Origin: an uncultured Pirellulaceae bacterium
GTDB lineage: Bacteria > Planctomycetota > Planctomycetia > Pirellulales > Pirellulaceae
Reading direction: 5' to 3'
Length of the DNA stretch: 64,000 bases
Assembly: GCA_937967505.1 (NCBI GenBank)
Contig: CALCJM010000036.1
Coordinates: 1-64,000 of the forward strand
Shown here one piece after another: positions 7,930 through 18,898 of this stretch (within the stretch, counting starts at the first letter, position 1; the number at the start of each line of letters is the position of its first letter). Position numbers and translations under genes: made by a program. The notes below the pieces were generated by a model. It did no database searches. It was not told where the DNA came from and saw nothing but the letters and a program-made list of their open reading frames with translations.

Positions 7930-10716
7930 CTAACCCACATTTTGCAGGCCGGCGGCGATGCCGTTGATGGATTGTAAAACGCACTGGCGAAAGTGTTCGG
8001 TATCGGCCGCGTCCGGGTTCTGCCGAAGTTTCTTCAGCAGTTCCACCTGGATGTAGTTCAGCGGATCAACGTAGGGGTTCCGAACCTTGATACTGCGTTG
8101 CAGCCACGGTTCGGTATCCAGCACGCTCTCGGTGCCTGTCACCTCCAACAACAAAACACGAGTCAGTTCAAATTCAGCCTTGATATCACCAAAAATAACT
8201 TCCGCATGTTCGGGATCGGCAAGTTCCGCATACAGACTTGCAATCGCCATATCCGCGCGTCCCATCCCCAGATGAACGTTGTCCAACATCGTGCGGAAAA
8301 ATGGCCAGTCGCGATACATCACCTGAAGCGTCTGGATACGACCGGCGCGGTCACCGTTTTCCAGCCACGTTTTAAATCCGGTCCCGACGCCATACCACGA
8401 AGGAATATTCGCCCGGGACTGGGTCCAAGCAAATACCCACGGGATTGCCCGTAAATCGTCCAGTGTTTTGGTCGCACGCCGGTGCGTCGGACGCGATCCA
8501 ATATTGAGTTGTCCAATTTGATCCATCGGTGTTGCCGCCTGGAAGTAGGCTAGGAACATCGGATGTTCGACCAGCCCACGGTATTTTTTATAGGCTGCCA
8601 CACTCAATTCATCCATTGCTGCCGACCAATCTGCGGGCGTTTTTTTGTCGGCCGGGCGATGCCCCGTCGAACACATCACCGCATGCAGAACCTGTTCCAG
8701 ATGCCGTCGTGCAATGGCCGGTTCGCTATAGCGTGAGCTGACCACCTCGCCCTGTTCGGTGATCCGAATGCGGCCGCGCACCGATTCGGGAGGCTGAGCC
8801 AGAATTGCGCGGTTGGTGGGGCCACCGCCACGTCCCAACGACCCGCCACGTCCGTGAAACAACGTCAACCTAATGTTGTGTTTGAGACAAGTCTGCGCCA
8901 TCTGCCGCTGCGCCGTAAACAACATCCAGTTGGCTCGCATAAACCCACCGTCCTTGTTGCTGTCACTGTAGCCGATCATGATTTGCTGCTGGTTGCCGCG
9001 TTGTTTCAGATGTTCCGCGTAGACCGGATGTGCAAACAGGCGCTCCATCGTTTCTGATGCCGCCAGCAAATCGTCCACCGTTTCAAACAGCGGCACGATA
9101 TCGATACAGCCGAACAGATCTGAGTTCTTCGCCAACAGCAGCACCTCCAGCAAATTGCTGACGTTCTCGGTCATGCTGATGATATAAGTCTCCATCGCGC
9201 GGCTGCCACCGGCCTGTTGAGCGCACTTGATCAAGTCAAACAATGCCACCAGATCCGTCGTTGATTCACTGACGCCCCCGGTCGCCAACCTTGCACCATT
9301 GTTCTCCTGCTTTGTCAGTGCACTGGTCAAGGCATCGGTCAATGCGTCTTCGTCGAAGCCGGCGTACCCATCGACGTCCATGTTGGCCTTCATCAATTCC
9401 GCGACGGATCGACGATGCTGGTCGGCATGCTGGCGTACATCGATCGAAGCCAGATGGAAACCGAACACCTCGACTGACCGCATCAGCCGCCGGAAGCGGC
9501 CACGCACCAACCGTTGCCCCTTGTTGGCCTCCAAACTTTCACGAATCAAATTCAAATCATGCAAAAATGATTCGGCATCCGGGTAGGCCCGCGGCAGATC
9601 GGCAGACGCCTGATCGTCCAGCGGCAACTGCGTCTTGCGCAACGTCGTCATCAACCGGCGATACATCATCACCAGTTTCTCGCGATAGGGTTCCTGATGA
9701 AAACGGTCCAACAGTTCATGTTCGGCTTCCTCCACCAGTTTTCGGTCCTCGACCAGACTTTCCAAAAACGCGGCGGAGAATCCGACACGATCACGGGCGC
9801 AACTGAGCAACTCGTAGAACGACATGACCTCGCGCTGGTAAAGTTCCAGTATCAACTTTCTCTGTGCCTGCAAGGCCTCCACGGTGATGTCGTTGGTCAC
9901 GTAAGGATTGCCGTCGCGATCACCACCGATCCACGAACCGTATCGCAGCAGCGGCGGCACGTCAAAATCGTGCCCCGGGAACACCGTCGCCAGATCCCGT
10001 TCCAGTTGCTCGTAAATGCGGGGGACCTGTTCGAACAATGTGTTTTCGAAGAAATACAGCCCCGTATTGCGGACCTCGTCCATAACGGTCGGGCGTCGGT
10101 CGCGCGTTTCGGCACTCTGCCACAACAGCACGATATAATCCTGTAACACGTCCTGCACACGCTCGCGCTGCCGCGGGTAGAGATCCTTTGACGAAATCCT
10201 GGACAACAGCCCGGAGACACTTTTCAGAATCTGGCGAATTGTCTGGCGACGCGACTCGGTCGGGTGGGCGGTAAACACCGGCATCACCAACATGCTGCTG
10301 AGCATGGCCTGGATTTGATGGGCATCGAAGCCCTCCTCTTTCAGCGACACCAAAGCCTGTAGAATCGTCTCATCCATCGGCTCGCCGGCCTCGTACGCGT
10401 CGTTGGAACGGTCCTCCAACACCCGCACGCGCTCGTGCTCTTCAGCCAAATTGACCAACTGGAAATAAGTGGAAAACGCCTTCAGATTGACATCTGTCGT
10501 TTCGGGGTCATTGCTCATTGCGGCCACAATCGCCCGCAGTTCCTCGACCGCCTCTGTGCTGCCGGCGCGGCCGGATTTGGCCAGCCCGCGAATTTTCTCC
10601 TCCAGCTCCAGCATCTCCAGCCCCTCCTGCTGGACGATCGTCTGCCCCAGCAGTTCGCCAAGCACACGAATCGTCTTACCAAGGTCGTTTTGGATGTTTG
10701 AATCAGAAAGGCTCAT
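7930..10716 (-). CDS. ppc: Phosphoenolpyruvate carboxylase
   Basis: Anaplerotic enzyme forming oxaloacetate from PEP and bicarbonate. The catalytic segments are all present: VFTAHPTES with the essential His, GGDRDGNPYVT, and FHGRGGSLGRGGGPTNRAI, the glycine-rich loop. The protein ends in QNVG, close to the family C-terminal signature QNTG. I chose the ATG at 10716 (about 928 residues, MSLSDSNIQND) because the extra 16 residues available upstream from 10764 are unlike the family. It is convergent with the SelW-like gene and divergent from ilvC. Confidence 0.95.
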   Translation of the reverse strand: MSLSDSNIQNDLGKTIRVLGELLGQTIVQQEGLEMLELEEKIRGLAKSGRAGSTEAVEELRAIVAAMSNDPETTDVNLKAFSTYFQLVNLAEEHERVRVLEDRSNDAYEAGEPMDETILQALVSLKEEGFDAHQIQAMLSSMLVMPVFTAHPTESRRQTIRQILKSVSGLLSRISSKDLYPRQRERVQDVLQDYIVLLWQSAETRDRRPTVMDEVRNTGLYFFENTLFEQVPRIYEQLERDLATVFPGHDFDVPPLLRYGSWIGGDRDGNPYVTNDITVEALQAQRKLILELYQREVMSFYELLSCARDRVGFSAAFLESLVEDRKLVEEAEHELLDRFHQEPYREKLVMMYRRLMTTLRKTQLPLDDQASADLPRAYPDAESFLHDLNLIRESLEANKGQRLVRGRFRRLMRSVEVFGFHLASIDVRQHADQHRRSVAELMKANMDVDGYAGFDEDALTDALTSALTKQENNGARLATGGVSESTTDLVALFDLIKCAQQAGGSRAMETYIISMTENVSNLLEVLLLAKNSDLFGCIDIVPLFETVDDLLAASETMERLFAHPVYAEHLKQRGNQQQIMIGYSDSNKDGGFMRANWMLFTAQRQMAQTCLKHNIRLTLFHGRGGSLGRGGGPTNRAILAQPPESVRGRIRITEQGEVVSSRYSEPAIARRHLEQVLHAVMCSTGHRPADKKTPADWSAAMDELSVAAYKKYRGLVEHPMFLAYFQAATPMDQIGQLNIGSRPTHRRATKTLDDLRAIPWVFAWTQSRANIPSWYGVGTGFKTWLENGDRAGRIQTLQVMYRDWPFFRTMLDNVHLGMGRADMAIASLYAELADPEHAEVIFGDIKAEFELTRVLLLEVTGTESVLDTEPWLQRSIKVRNPYVDPLNYIQVELLKKLRQNPDAADTEHFRQCVLQSINGIAAGLQNVG

Positions 10717-10771
10717 GGTACCGGTGGGGCTGGGGATCTGTGTGACGAACTGGCTAAACGTCATGTTTTAA

Positions 10772-11908
<1,137 letters not shown>

Positions 11909-11938
11909 CACACGTAAGTTTGCCGACAGGAAACACCA

Positions 11939-11975
11939 GGGAAGTCAACGTGTGAGCGTTGACTTCCCTTTTTTT
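11939..11975 (+). terminator. Rho-independent terminator after ilvC
   Basis: Perfect 12-bp stem GGGAAGTCAACG / CGTTGACTTCCC (11939-11950 with 11957-11968), six-base loop TGTGAG, then seven T residues. It starts 31 bp after the ilvC stop and is the clearest terminator in the window. Confidence 0.92.
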
Positions 11976-12029
11976 ATCCGGGGCCACGGTTCACAAATTA
12001 ATACCGGCCGTACCGATCAAAGGCGTATC

Positions 12030-13631
12030 ATGACGCAATCAAACGCAAAAAAACTGGAAGGGCCAGAACTGCTGGCACGTCTGGCGCAGGAAACGGCTGC
12101 CGCCCTTGATCGTGTTTATCAGCTGGACAACGCCACACCGATCAGCACGGTGACGCTGGAGAGCGGGTGCACATTGACACTCAAACGTGAGGACACCTCG
12201 CGCGTACACAGCTACAAATGGCGCGGCGCGTCAAACAAAATCGCTCACCTGGTCGAACAGGGATTCGCTGGTGCTCTGGTCGCCGCCTCCGCCGGCAACC
12301 ACGCCCAAGGCGTCGCCGTTGCGGCACAGAAACTGAAACTCAAAACCACCATCTTCATGCCAATTTCGACACCCGTCGTCAAGCAACGGGCGGTCAAGAG
12401 CTTCGGGGGCGACCAGGTCGATATCGTCCTCCACGGTGACGTCTTCGACGAAGCGGCGGTCGCCGCACAGAAATTTGCTGCCGAACATGGTGGCCAGATC
12501 ATCGCTCCCTACGATGATCTGTACGTGATCGCCGGCCAATCCACCATCGGCGTAGAAATCGTCAACGAAATCAAACAACCGCCCACGCATATCTTTCTGC
12601 CAATCGGAGGCGGTGGCATGGTCGCCGGCGTGGCAGCGGTCCTGAAAACAGCGTTTCCTGATGCCGTACTGATCGGCGTCGAGGAAACCGGACAGGCCAG
12701 CATGGGGACATCGATCGCCGCCGGGCAGCGTGTGACGCTGGACACCATCGACCGCTTCTGTGACGGGACTGCCGTCGCGTGTCCCGGTGAACTGAACTAC
12801 GAGATCTGTCGGCAGCTGCTGGATAGTTGCATCACGGTCGATAACGATCAGGTCTGTCAGGCGATCCAGTTCCTCTGGCAGGAGCTACGAATCATCGTCG
12901 AACCATCGGCAGCACTGGGCGTGGCCGCGGCAAGAAACCACGGACTGAAGTCTGCCGACCGGCCGCTGACCGTGCTGTCGGGTTCCAATGTCGATTTCAT
13001 GACGCTACCGCAGATCGCTAAACGCGGACAGGCCGAAATCCCGGAGGAACGCTTCTTCTGCTTCGAAATCGGTGAGCAGCCTGGGGCGCTGATCGGTATT
13101 CTCGATCACTTCTTTGGCAATATGAACATCATCGATTTTCAATACGGCAAAGTCGCTGAAGATCGAGCCTATCCGGTGATCGGTATCGAGGTTCCCCGGT
13201 CGGCCCACGCGGAACTGGAGGGGTTTCTAGATGATCCGGCAATCCCCCCCTACAAGGAAGTCACCGGAACGGCATCGGCCGAATTCCGGGTCATCCCCTT
13301 CAGCGTCGATCTGCTGAACCACCCGATGTTCGCCGTGATCACTTTCCCCAACCGGCCCGGAGCGCTGCGCGATTTCATGCGCGGCGCCAGCGACCTAGCG
13401 AACGTGTGCTATATGAACTACAGCGATTCGGGACAGGCCGTTGGTCAGGCGCTGATGGGGTTCGAGTTTGCTGATTCGCCAACCAAGGATACATTTTCGA
13501 AATGGCTGGTGGACAGTGATATCAAATTCGAAAAAATCCCGATGGCGACGATCCGCCACCTAGGCCAATCCATCAACGGCAACGGCGGCGATATCGGTGA
13601 CTACTCGGCCGACTTTATTCGACGGAGTTAA
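12030..13631 (+). CDS. ilvA: Threonine ammonia-lyase, biosynthetic
   Basis: PLP enzyme that deaminates threonine to 2-oxobutanoate, committing it to isoleucine. The N-terminal catalytic domain has KREDTSRVHSYKWRGASNK with the PLP lysine, AASAGNHAQGVA and the glycine loop PIGGGGMVAGVA. The C-terminal about 200 residues form two ACT-like regulatory repeats (EERFFCFEIGEQPGALIGIL and FAVITFPNRPGALRDFM), as in the isoleucine-inhibited long form. The ATG at 12030 gives 533 residues; an alternative GTG at 11952 lies inside the terminator. It follows ilvC and overlaps the next, convergent gene by 4 bp. Confidence 0.94.
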   Translation: MTQSNAKKLEGPELLARLAQETAAALDRVYQLDNATPISTVTLESGCTLTLKREDTSRVHSYKWRGASNKIAHLVEQGFAGALVAASAGNHAQGVAVAAQKLKLKTTIFMPISTPVVKQRAVKSFGGDQVDIVLHGDVFDEAAVAAQKFAAEHGGQIIAPYDDLYVIAGQSTIGVEIVNEIKQPPTHIFLPIGGGGMVAGVAAVLKTAFPDAVLIGVEETGQASMGTSIAAGQRVTLDTIDRFCDGTAVACPGELNYEICRQLLDSCITVDNDQVCQAIQFLWQELRIIVEPSAALGVAAARNHGLKSADRPLTVLSGSNVDFMTLPQIAKRGQAEIPEERFFCFEIGEQPGALIGILDHFFGNMNIIDFQYGKVAEDRAYPVIGIEVPRSAHAELEGFLDDPAIPPYKEVTGTASAEFRVIPFSVDLLNHPMFAVITFPNRPGALRDFMRGASDLANVCYMNYSDSGQAVGQALMGFEFADSPTKDTFSKWLVDSDIKFEKIPMATIRHLGQSINGNGGDIGDYSADFIRRS

Positions 13632-13921
13632 TCCCTCGTCGTGCAAGTGCAGCAATCGGTTCCCGGTTCACAGTCTGTGATTTGGCAGAACGGGCACTGC
13701 TTGGGGTTCACATCAGCATCCTCGTCGTCCATTTCATCACTGCGGTAGCCGACGGTGTCTCGCCAACCACAGTCCATGCACTTTAGTTCCCACGCATTAA
13801 TCTCCAAGCCTTCCGCCTGAAAATGGTTGTACTTGCAGACCAGCGGACATTCCTGACGCGTTGGATCTTGCTTGCACTGTCCGGCAGAATTCGGGCCGCC
13901 GGGCGGTAATTTAGGCTTCAT
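13628..13921 (-). CDS. Small cysteine-rich, probably zinc-binding protein
   Basis: 97-residue hypothetical protein with about a dozen cysteines in pairs: CKQDPTRQECPLVC, CMDCGW, QCPFCQ and a C-terminal CEPGTDCCTC. The CxxC pairs resemble zinc ribbons; the acidic middle (DEMDDEDAD) separates two such knuckles. No enzymatic motif is visible. It is convergent with ilvA, sharing 4 bp with its 3' end, and lies head to head with hflK. I do not recognise a named family. Confidence 0.65.
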   Translation of the reverse strand: MKPKLPPGGPNSAGQCKQDPTRQECPLVCKYNHFQAEGLEINAWELKCMDCGWRDTVGYRSDEMDDEDADVNPKQCPFCQITDCEPGTDCCTCTTRD

Positions 13922-14096
13922 GGGAGGACTTCGTGAAAACTGAGATCGGTGAATTTTTCCAATATAGCCTCAAATCGGTCGAATTTGGAGAATTGACACC
14001 GTTAAAGCGGACTCCCGGCCACCGCGCTGCCGAACAATTGACTACCGGTCCCCCCAACCGGCAGACTCCGCAGCGCTTACCTTACAGGCAAAGTCG

Positions 14097-15215
14097 ATGA
14101 GCAACAGAGACCGATTTGAATACGACCCGCGTGCCAGAAGCAACCACGGTGACGGGATCGACCGCGATGCACTCCTGGGCAAACTGTCCGGGGATTTGAT
14201 GAAGGGCGCACTATTGCTGGCCTTCCTAGTGCTGGCGTTTTTTTTGTACACCTGTTTCTACCGGGTTGATGCCAGTGATCAGGGAGTGGTGCTGCGTTTT
14301 GGGAAACACGCGCGCACCGTGGAAACCGGTTTACAGTTGAAACTTCCATGGCCAATCGAAAGCGTTTATACGGTACCTGTGAAACGGGTACAGTCCGAAG
14401 AGTTTGGTTTTGCGACCGTTGAGGCGGGGCGGAATACGACCTACGCAAAAAAATCCAACCGCATGTTGGAGGTGGCCGACATGTTGACCGGTGATTTGAA
14501 TCTCGCCCACGTGGAATGGATCGTTCAGTACCGCATCTCCGATCCCTACAAGTCATTGTTTAATCTTGGCGGCGATGACAGTGGTCTATGGACCAGCAGC
14601 ATGCAGCGTCTGACACAAGACGGTATCAATCCGGCAATTCCAGACACGATCCAGGATGTCTCGGAAACCGTCATGCGAAAGCTGGTCGGCGACCGTAGCG
14701 TGGACGCCGTCCTGACATTGGGCCGCGAAGAGATCGCCGCCCAAGCCAAGGTCGATATTCAGGCGATGCTGGATGAATTCGATGCCGGGGTCGATATCGT
14801 GATGGTCAAATTGCAAACCACTTCCCCTCCAGAACCCGTCAAGGAGGCTTTTCAGGAAGTGAACCGGGCGCGTCAAAACAAGGAGCGCGTCGTCAACGAA
14901 GCCGAGGGCGAGCGCAACCGTCAAATTCCTGCGGCGCGCGGACGGCGCGATCAGTTGATCTCCGAAGCAGAAGGTTACAAAGCCAACGTAACCCAAGAAA
15001 CCGTGGGGCTGGTATCGGCCTTCAGTGCGAAACTGGCCGAGTATGAAAAAGCGCCCGAGGTCACGCGTCAGCGCTTGTACCTGGAGGCAATGCAGGAGGT
15101 GCTTGGGAACGTTGGCGGTAAAACGATCGTGGACCAATCGCTTAACCAGATGCTGCCCATTCTGAACCTGAACAATGGTTCACCCGGAAACCCATTACGA
15201 GGGACCAACCGATGA
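14097..15215 (+). CDS. hflK: SPFH/band-7 membrane protein HflK
   Basis: 372-residue protein with one N-terminal membrane anchor (about residues 38-56) followed by an SPFH domain: VDASDQGVVLRFGKHARTVE, then GLQLKLPWPIESVYTVPVKR. A long charged helical segment (ARQNKERVVNEAEGERNRQI) follows, typical of the coiled-coil part of HflK. With HflC it forms a large periplasmic-side cage around the FtsH protease. The start of hflC overlaps its stop (ATGA at 15212), so the two are coupled. Confidence 0.88.
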   Translation: MSNRDRFEYDPRARSNHGDGIDRDALLGKLSGDLMKGALLLAFLVLAFFLYTCFYRVDASDQGVVLRFGKHARTVETGLQLKLPWPIESVYTVPVKRVQSEEFGFATVEAGRNTTYAKKSNRMLEVADMLTGDLNLAHVEWIVQYRISDPYKSLFNLGGDDSGLWTSSMQRLTQDGINPAIPDTIQDVSETVMRKLVGDRSVDAVLTLGREEIAAQAKVDIQAMLDEFDAGVDIVMVKLQTTSPPEPVKEAFQEVNRARQNKERVVNEAEGERNRQIPAARGRRDQLISEAEGYKANVTQETVGLVSAFSAKLAEYEKAPEVTRQRLYLEAMQEVLGNVGGKTIVDQSLNQMLPILNLNNGSPGNPLRGTNR

Positions 15216-16210
15216 TGACGCGCGTGATTGCAGCAATTTTTATTTTGATTCCGCTGGCGATTGTTTTGTACCTATCGACGTTCATCGTTCCCGAGGGAAA
15301 GCAGGTCGTCATCACCCAGTTCGACAGACCGGTCAGCTTTATTTCCGATCCGGGTTTGAATTTCCGGATCCCGCTGTTGCAAAATGTCAAAACGCTGGAG
15401 AAACGCATCCTGCCGTGGGACGGTGCCCCAGAGAACATGCAGACCCGGGACAAAAAACGGATCTTCGTGGATTGCTGGGCGAGGTGGAAGATCGTCGATC
15501 TGAAAACGTTTTACACCGACGTGCGCACCGAGGCCAAGGGACAGAAATTTTTGGATGATGTTGTCGATTCGGCCGTGCGTGACGTGGTGGCCCGACACAA
15601 TCTTATCGATCTGGTGCGTACTTCTGACAACCCGCTGGAATACGAAAGTGATGAACTGGGACGCAGCGCGACCAGCCGTGACAAGGTCATCAGCGGTCGC
15701 GAGAAAATCGAAAAAGAGATTCTGAAGGTCGCCAGCCAGAACCTAGAAAAAGAGTTCGGAATCAGCCTGGTGACAGTTCACTTGAAACGCGTCAAGTACA
15801 GCGACCAGGTGCGCAACACGGTCTACGAGCGGATGCGGTCGGAGCGCGAGCGTGTGGCGCAACTGTTTCAGTCGGAGGCCGAAGAAGAACGAAATCGAAT
15901 CAAGGGCATGACCCAAAAGGAGTTGGATGTCATCGAAGGTGCGACCAAACAGAAGGCGGCCGAGATTCGGGGTAGTGCCGACGCCGAGGTCATTCGCATG
16001 ACCGCAGAGGCCTACGGAAAGGATCCGGAGTTTTTTGAATTTCTCCAGCGTTTGGAGATGTACAAAAAGGCGTTAAAACAGGATACCAATCTGGTTTTGT
16101 CAACCGACAGTGAGATGTTTGGGCTGTTCAAATCAATCAGAGTACGACGCGCTGAGCAACCGCCAGCCACGTCCGCACCTTCCGCCGCCCCCACATCGTC
16201 ACCCGAGTAG
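15212..16210 (+). CDS. hflC: SPFH/band-7 membrane protein HflC
   Basis: 332-residue partner of HflK, with an N-terminal membrane helix (residues about 4-22), the SPFH segment VPEGKQVVITQFDRPV, and the HflC-typical KRIFVDCWARWKIVDLKTFY followed by REKIEKEILK and the helix RERVAQLFQSEAEEERNRI. The C-terminus is a Pro/Ala/Ser tail. It is coupled to hflK by a 4-base overlap. Confidence 0.88.
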   Translation: MMTRVIAAIFILIPLAIVLYLSTFIVPEGKQVVITQFDRPVSFISDPGLNFRIPLLQNVKTLEKRILPWDGAPENMQTRDKKRIFVDCWARWKIVDLKTFYTDVRTEAKGQKFLDDVVDSAVRDVVARHNLIDLVRTSDNPLEYESDELGRSATSRDKVISGREKIEKEILKVASQNLEKEFGISLVTVHLKRVKYSDQVRNTVYERMRSERERVAQLFQSEAEEERNRIKGMTQKELDVIEGATKQKAAEIRGSADAEVIRMTAEAYGKDPEFFEFLQRLEMYKKALKQDTNLVLSTDSEMFGLFKSIRVRRAEQPPATSAPSAAPTSSPE

Positions 16211-16321
16211 AGGTTTGCCGCCATCGGCGGTAAAGGGGAGGTAAATGCATGTCAAACAGTCCCGCACACCGCCCCCCTGCGAAAACTGGTACGGCCAAGA
16301 CTGACACAGTAAAGACTGATC

Positions 16322-17407
16322 CTACGATTTGCTTACCCGATCGACGACCGCGGTTCCCATCTCTTCGGTTGTCACAATTGCCTGGCCATCGGCTGCGATG
16401 TCTCCCGTGCGGAAACCGTCGGCAAGCGTTGCCTTAACGGCAGCTTCGATCGCTGCGGCACACGGTTCGTTGCCGAAGGTGCTGCGCATCATCATCGCCA
16501 CCGATAGAATCGTCGCCAACGGATTGGCTTTCCCCTGACCGGCAATGTCGGGTGCCGATCCGTGCACCGGTTCGTACATTCCTTTGCCTCTGGAATCGAG
16601 CGAAGCCGACGGCAGCATGCCGATTGACCCGGTCAGCATCGATGCCGCATCCGAAAGGATGTCGCCAAACATGTTGGTGGTCACCATCACATCGAACTGT
16701 TTCGGGGCGCGTACCAGCTGCATACACGCATTGTCGATATACATATGGGACAGTTCAACTTCCGGGTACGATTTCCCCAGGTCAATCATCACCTCGCGCC
16801 ACAGTTCCGACACCTCCAGCACATTGGCTTTATCAACCGAACACAGACGTCTGTCACGCTGCATCGCCATCTGGAAGGCCGAATGCCCGATCCGTTGGAT
16901 CTCGGCCTCCGAATAGACCATCGTGTTGTAGCCCTTACGCGATCCTTTTTCACCCTCGATCGCGCGCGGACCACCGAAATAAATACCTCCGGTCAACTCA
17001 CGCACAATCATGATGTCCAGTCCTGAAACGACTTCAGGTTTGAGCGTGGACGCGTCGGCCAGTTCAGGAAACAGCAGGGCAGGGCGGAGGTTGCTGAATA
17101 ATTCCAGTTCACTGCGCAGGCCCAACAGCGCTTTCTCCGGACGCAGTTGCCGGTCAATGGATTCCCATTGTGGTCCCCCCACAGCCCCCAACAAAATCGC
17201 GTCAGCCGATCTGGCCAAATCCAGCGTGGACGGCGGTAGAGGATGGCCGTGCAACTCATACGCCGCACCTCCGACAGGCTGTGTTTCGATGGTGCAGGAA
17301 AGGCCGAACACCCCGTTTACTTGCTCGATCACACGAACGGCTTGAGCGGTAACTTCAGGTCCAATTCCGTCTCCCGGAAGAACGGCGATCGTCTTTTTAT
17401 CTGACAT
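16322..17407 (-). CDS. leuB: 3-isopropylmalate dehydrogenase
   Basis: 361-residue NAD-dependent oxidative decarboxylase of leucine synthesis. The conserved stretches are [21 protein letters not shown], the Arg-rich substrate segment [49 protein letters not shown] with the metal-binding aspartates, and the NAD-site [20 protein letters not shown]. Length is normal. It is the last of three minus-strand genes (hom, apgM, leuB); ilvC and ilvA are a few kilobases away on the other strand. Confidence 0.95.
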   Translation of the reverse strand: MSDKKTIAVLPGDGIGPEVTAQAVRVIEQVNGVFGLSCTIETQPVGGAAYELHGHPLPPSTLDLARSADAILLGAVGGPQWESIDRQLRPEKALLGLRSELELFSNLRPALLFPELADASTLKPEVVSGLDIMIVRELTGGIYFGGPRAIEGEKGSRKGYNTMVYSEAEIQRIGHSAFQMAMQRDRRLCSVDKANVLEVSELWREVMIDLGKSYPEVELSHMYIDNACMQLVRAPKQFDVMVTTNMFGDILSDAASMLTGSIGMLPSASLDSRGKGMYEPVHGSAPDIAGQGKANPLATILSVAMMMRSTFGNEPCAAAIEAAVKATLADGFRTGDIAADGQAIVTTEEMGTAVVDRVSKS

Positions 17408-17485
17408 GGGTTTGGGTTGACGGTAAGGAGTCGTAAGGTAGTTCGTTGGGTTAAAGCACTCGTGGCCCGGAGGGAACCGCCAAGA

Positions 17486-18697
17486 TTAATTTTTCCCGAT
17501 AAAGTATTGCATCAACGTATCGCCCGGCAACTTCTTCAGGCCGCTGGCCTCGCAAGTCACCTCGTTGTAACGATCGCTGCGATCAGCCTCGACACCAGCA
17601 CCGCAGATGGTGAACGGCACGTTGCCGTGCGTGTGGGTTTTGGTGCTGATGTAGGTCGGGTGGTCCGGCGTTACCAAAATACGGTAATCTACGTCCATCG
17701 ATTCCAGTTTCTTGTGGATCTTGGCCACGATGTGCGTATCGATCTCTTCGAGTGCCTTGACTTTTTTGCCCAAGTCGCCCTCGTGCGACGCCTCATCAGG
17801 TGCTTCGACATGCACGCAGACGATGTCGTATTTCTCGATCGCATCCAGTGCGTAATCGCCTTTGGCGGCGTAATCGGTATCGGTGTAGCCCGTCGCACCG
17901 GGGACCTCGATGCGATCCCAGCCCACCAGTGCCGCCAGTCCACGCAACAGATCGACCGCCGTAATCATCGCACCTTTCACACCATGAATGGACTCAAAAG
18001 ACGCCAGTTTTGGTTTTCGTCCCAGCCCCCACAACCAGACGTTGGTCGCCGGTAGTTTCCCCTCGGCCTTGCGCTGCGTGTTGACCGTGTGATTTTCGAA
18101 CCATTGGCTGGACCGATGCATCAGATCGACCAGCACATCGCTGCCGGGGCCGCGCGGAAAATCGTTTTCCACCGTTTTGTCCGAAAGGTCGTGCGGGGGT
18201 GTGGCGCGCGTGTCATTGGAAAATGGAGCCGCCGGCCCGCCCGCCGGACGATACATCAACAGGTTACGATAGCTGACCCCGGGAATGAATTCCAAACGAT
18301 CATCGCCAACCTGCTCCTGCGCCGTCTTCAACAACGCTTGTGCCTCCTCGCTGCTGATGTGACCGGCGGTGAAGCTGTTCATAATTTGGTCATCGACGCT
18401 GACCAGATTGCAGCGAATGCACCAGTCCTCATCTGCCAGTTCGATCCCTTGGGCCGCCGCTTCGATGGGGGCGCGCCCTGTGTAGTTCACCTGCGGGTCG
18501 TACCCCAGCAAACTCATATTCGCCACCGACGAACCAGCCGGCAGGTTCTCGGGCGTGTGATTGGCCACTCCCACCACCCCCTGTTTGGCAATGGCGTCCA
18601 TGGCGGGCGTGTTGGCGGACTCCAAAGGCGTTTTGCCGCCAAGTTGTTCTTGAGGTTCGTCGGCACAGCCGTCGGGGATGACGATGACGTATTTCAT
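17486..18697 (-). CDS. apgM: Archaeal-type 2,3-bisphosphoglycerate-independent phosphoglycerate mutase / possible homoserine kinase
   Basis: 403-residue alkaline-phosphatase-superfamily enzyme of the ApgM type. Metal-ligand and nucleophile segments are visible: VIVIPDGCADEP at the start, AGSSVANMSLLGYDP with the candidate serine, VHVEAPDEASHEGD, and VTPDHPTYISTKTHTHG near the C-terminus. ApgM was named for 3- to 2-phosphoglycerate isomerisation, but relatives in Bacteroides and Desulfovibrio have been assigned homoserine kinase activity (from memory). Its position directly downstream of homoserine dehydrogenase, with no canonical thrB seen in the window, supports that role here; this is inference. 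Confidence 0.85.
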   Translation of the reverse strand: MKYVIVIPDGCADEPQEQLGGKTPLESANTPAMDAIAKQGVVGVANHTPENLPAGSSVANMSLLGYDPQVNYTGRAPIEAAAQGIELADEDWCIRCNLVSVDDQIMNSFTAGHISSEEAQALLKTAQEQVGDDRLEFIPGVSYRNLLMYRPAGGPAAPFSNDTRATPPHDLSDKTVENDFPRGPGSDVLVDLMHRSSQWFENHTVNTQRKAEGKLPATNVWLWGLGRKPKLASFESIHGVKGAMITAVDLLRGLAALVGWDRIEVPGATGYTDTDYAAKGDYALDAIEKYDIVCVHVEAPDEASHEGDLGKKVKALEEIDTHIVAKIHKKLESMDVDYRILVTPDHPTYISTKTHTHGNVPFTICGAGVEADRSDRYNEVTCEASGLKKLPGDTLMQYFIGKN

Positions 18698-18795
18698 GGG
18701 GAATTTCTGTATTTAAGTTGCAGTGAAGGGACAACGGTGTCCGCTTTACGTTCAGGTTCGGGGGAACAGACAAGGCTGCCCGTTCTATGGGATAA

Positions 18796-18878
18796 CGGCG
18801 CTACGCTCGCCAAAGTCGGGAAACCGGTTCTCTCCTTTACACTTCGGCTCCACCGTCTGGCGACGGTGGCTACGCTCC
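18796..18878. repeat. Palindromic element A, degenerate copy
   Basis: Copy of the double-hairpin element in the gap between hom and apgM. The first arm (from 18796) has decayed: ACGCTC-GCCA is followed by AAGTCG instead of GAGCGT. The second arm keeps a perfect ACCGTC-TGGC-GACGGT hairpin. Its position inside a probable operon means it would be transcribed. Confidence 0.75.
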
Positions 18879-18898
18879 TTTGATGCCAAATTTGAATG

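Noticed and set aside
17417-18055. A 212-residue plus-strand frame opposite apgM
   Set aside because: It is the antisense of a confidently identified gene; the sense frame carries all the motifs.
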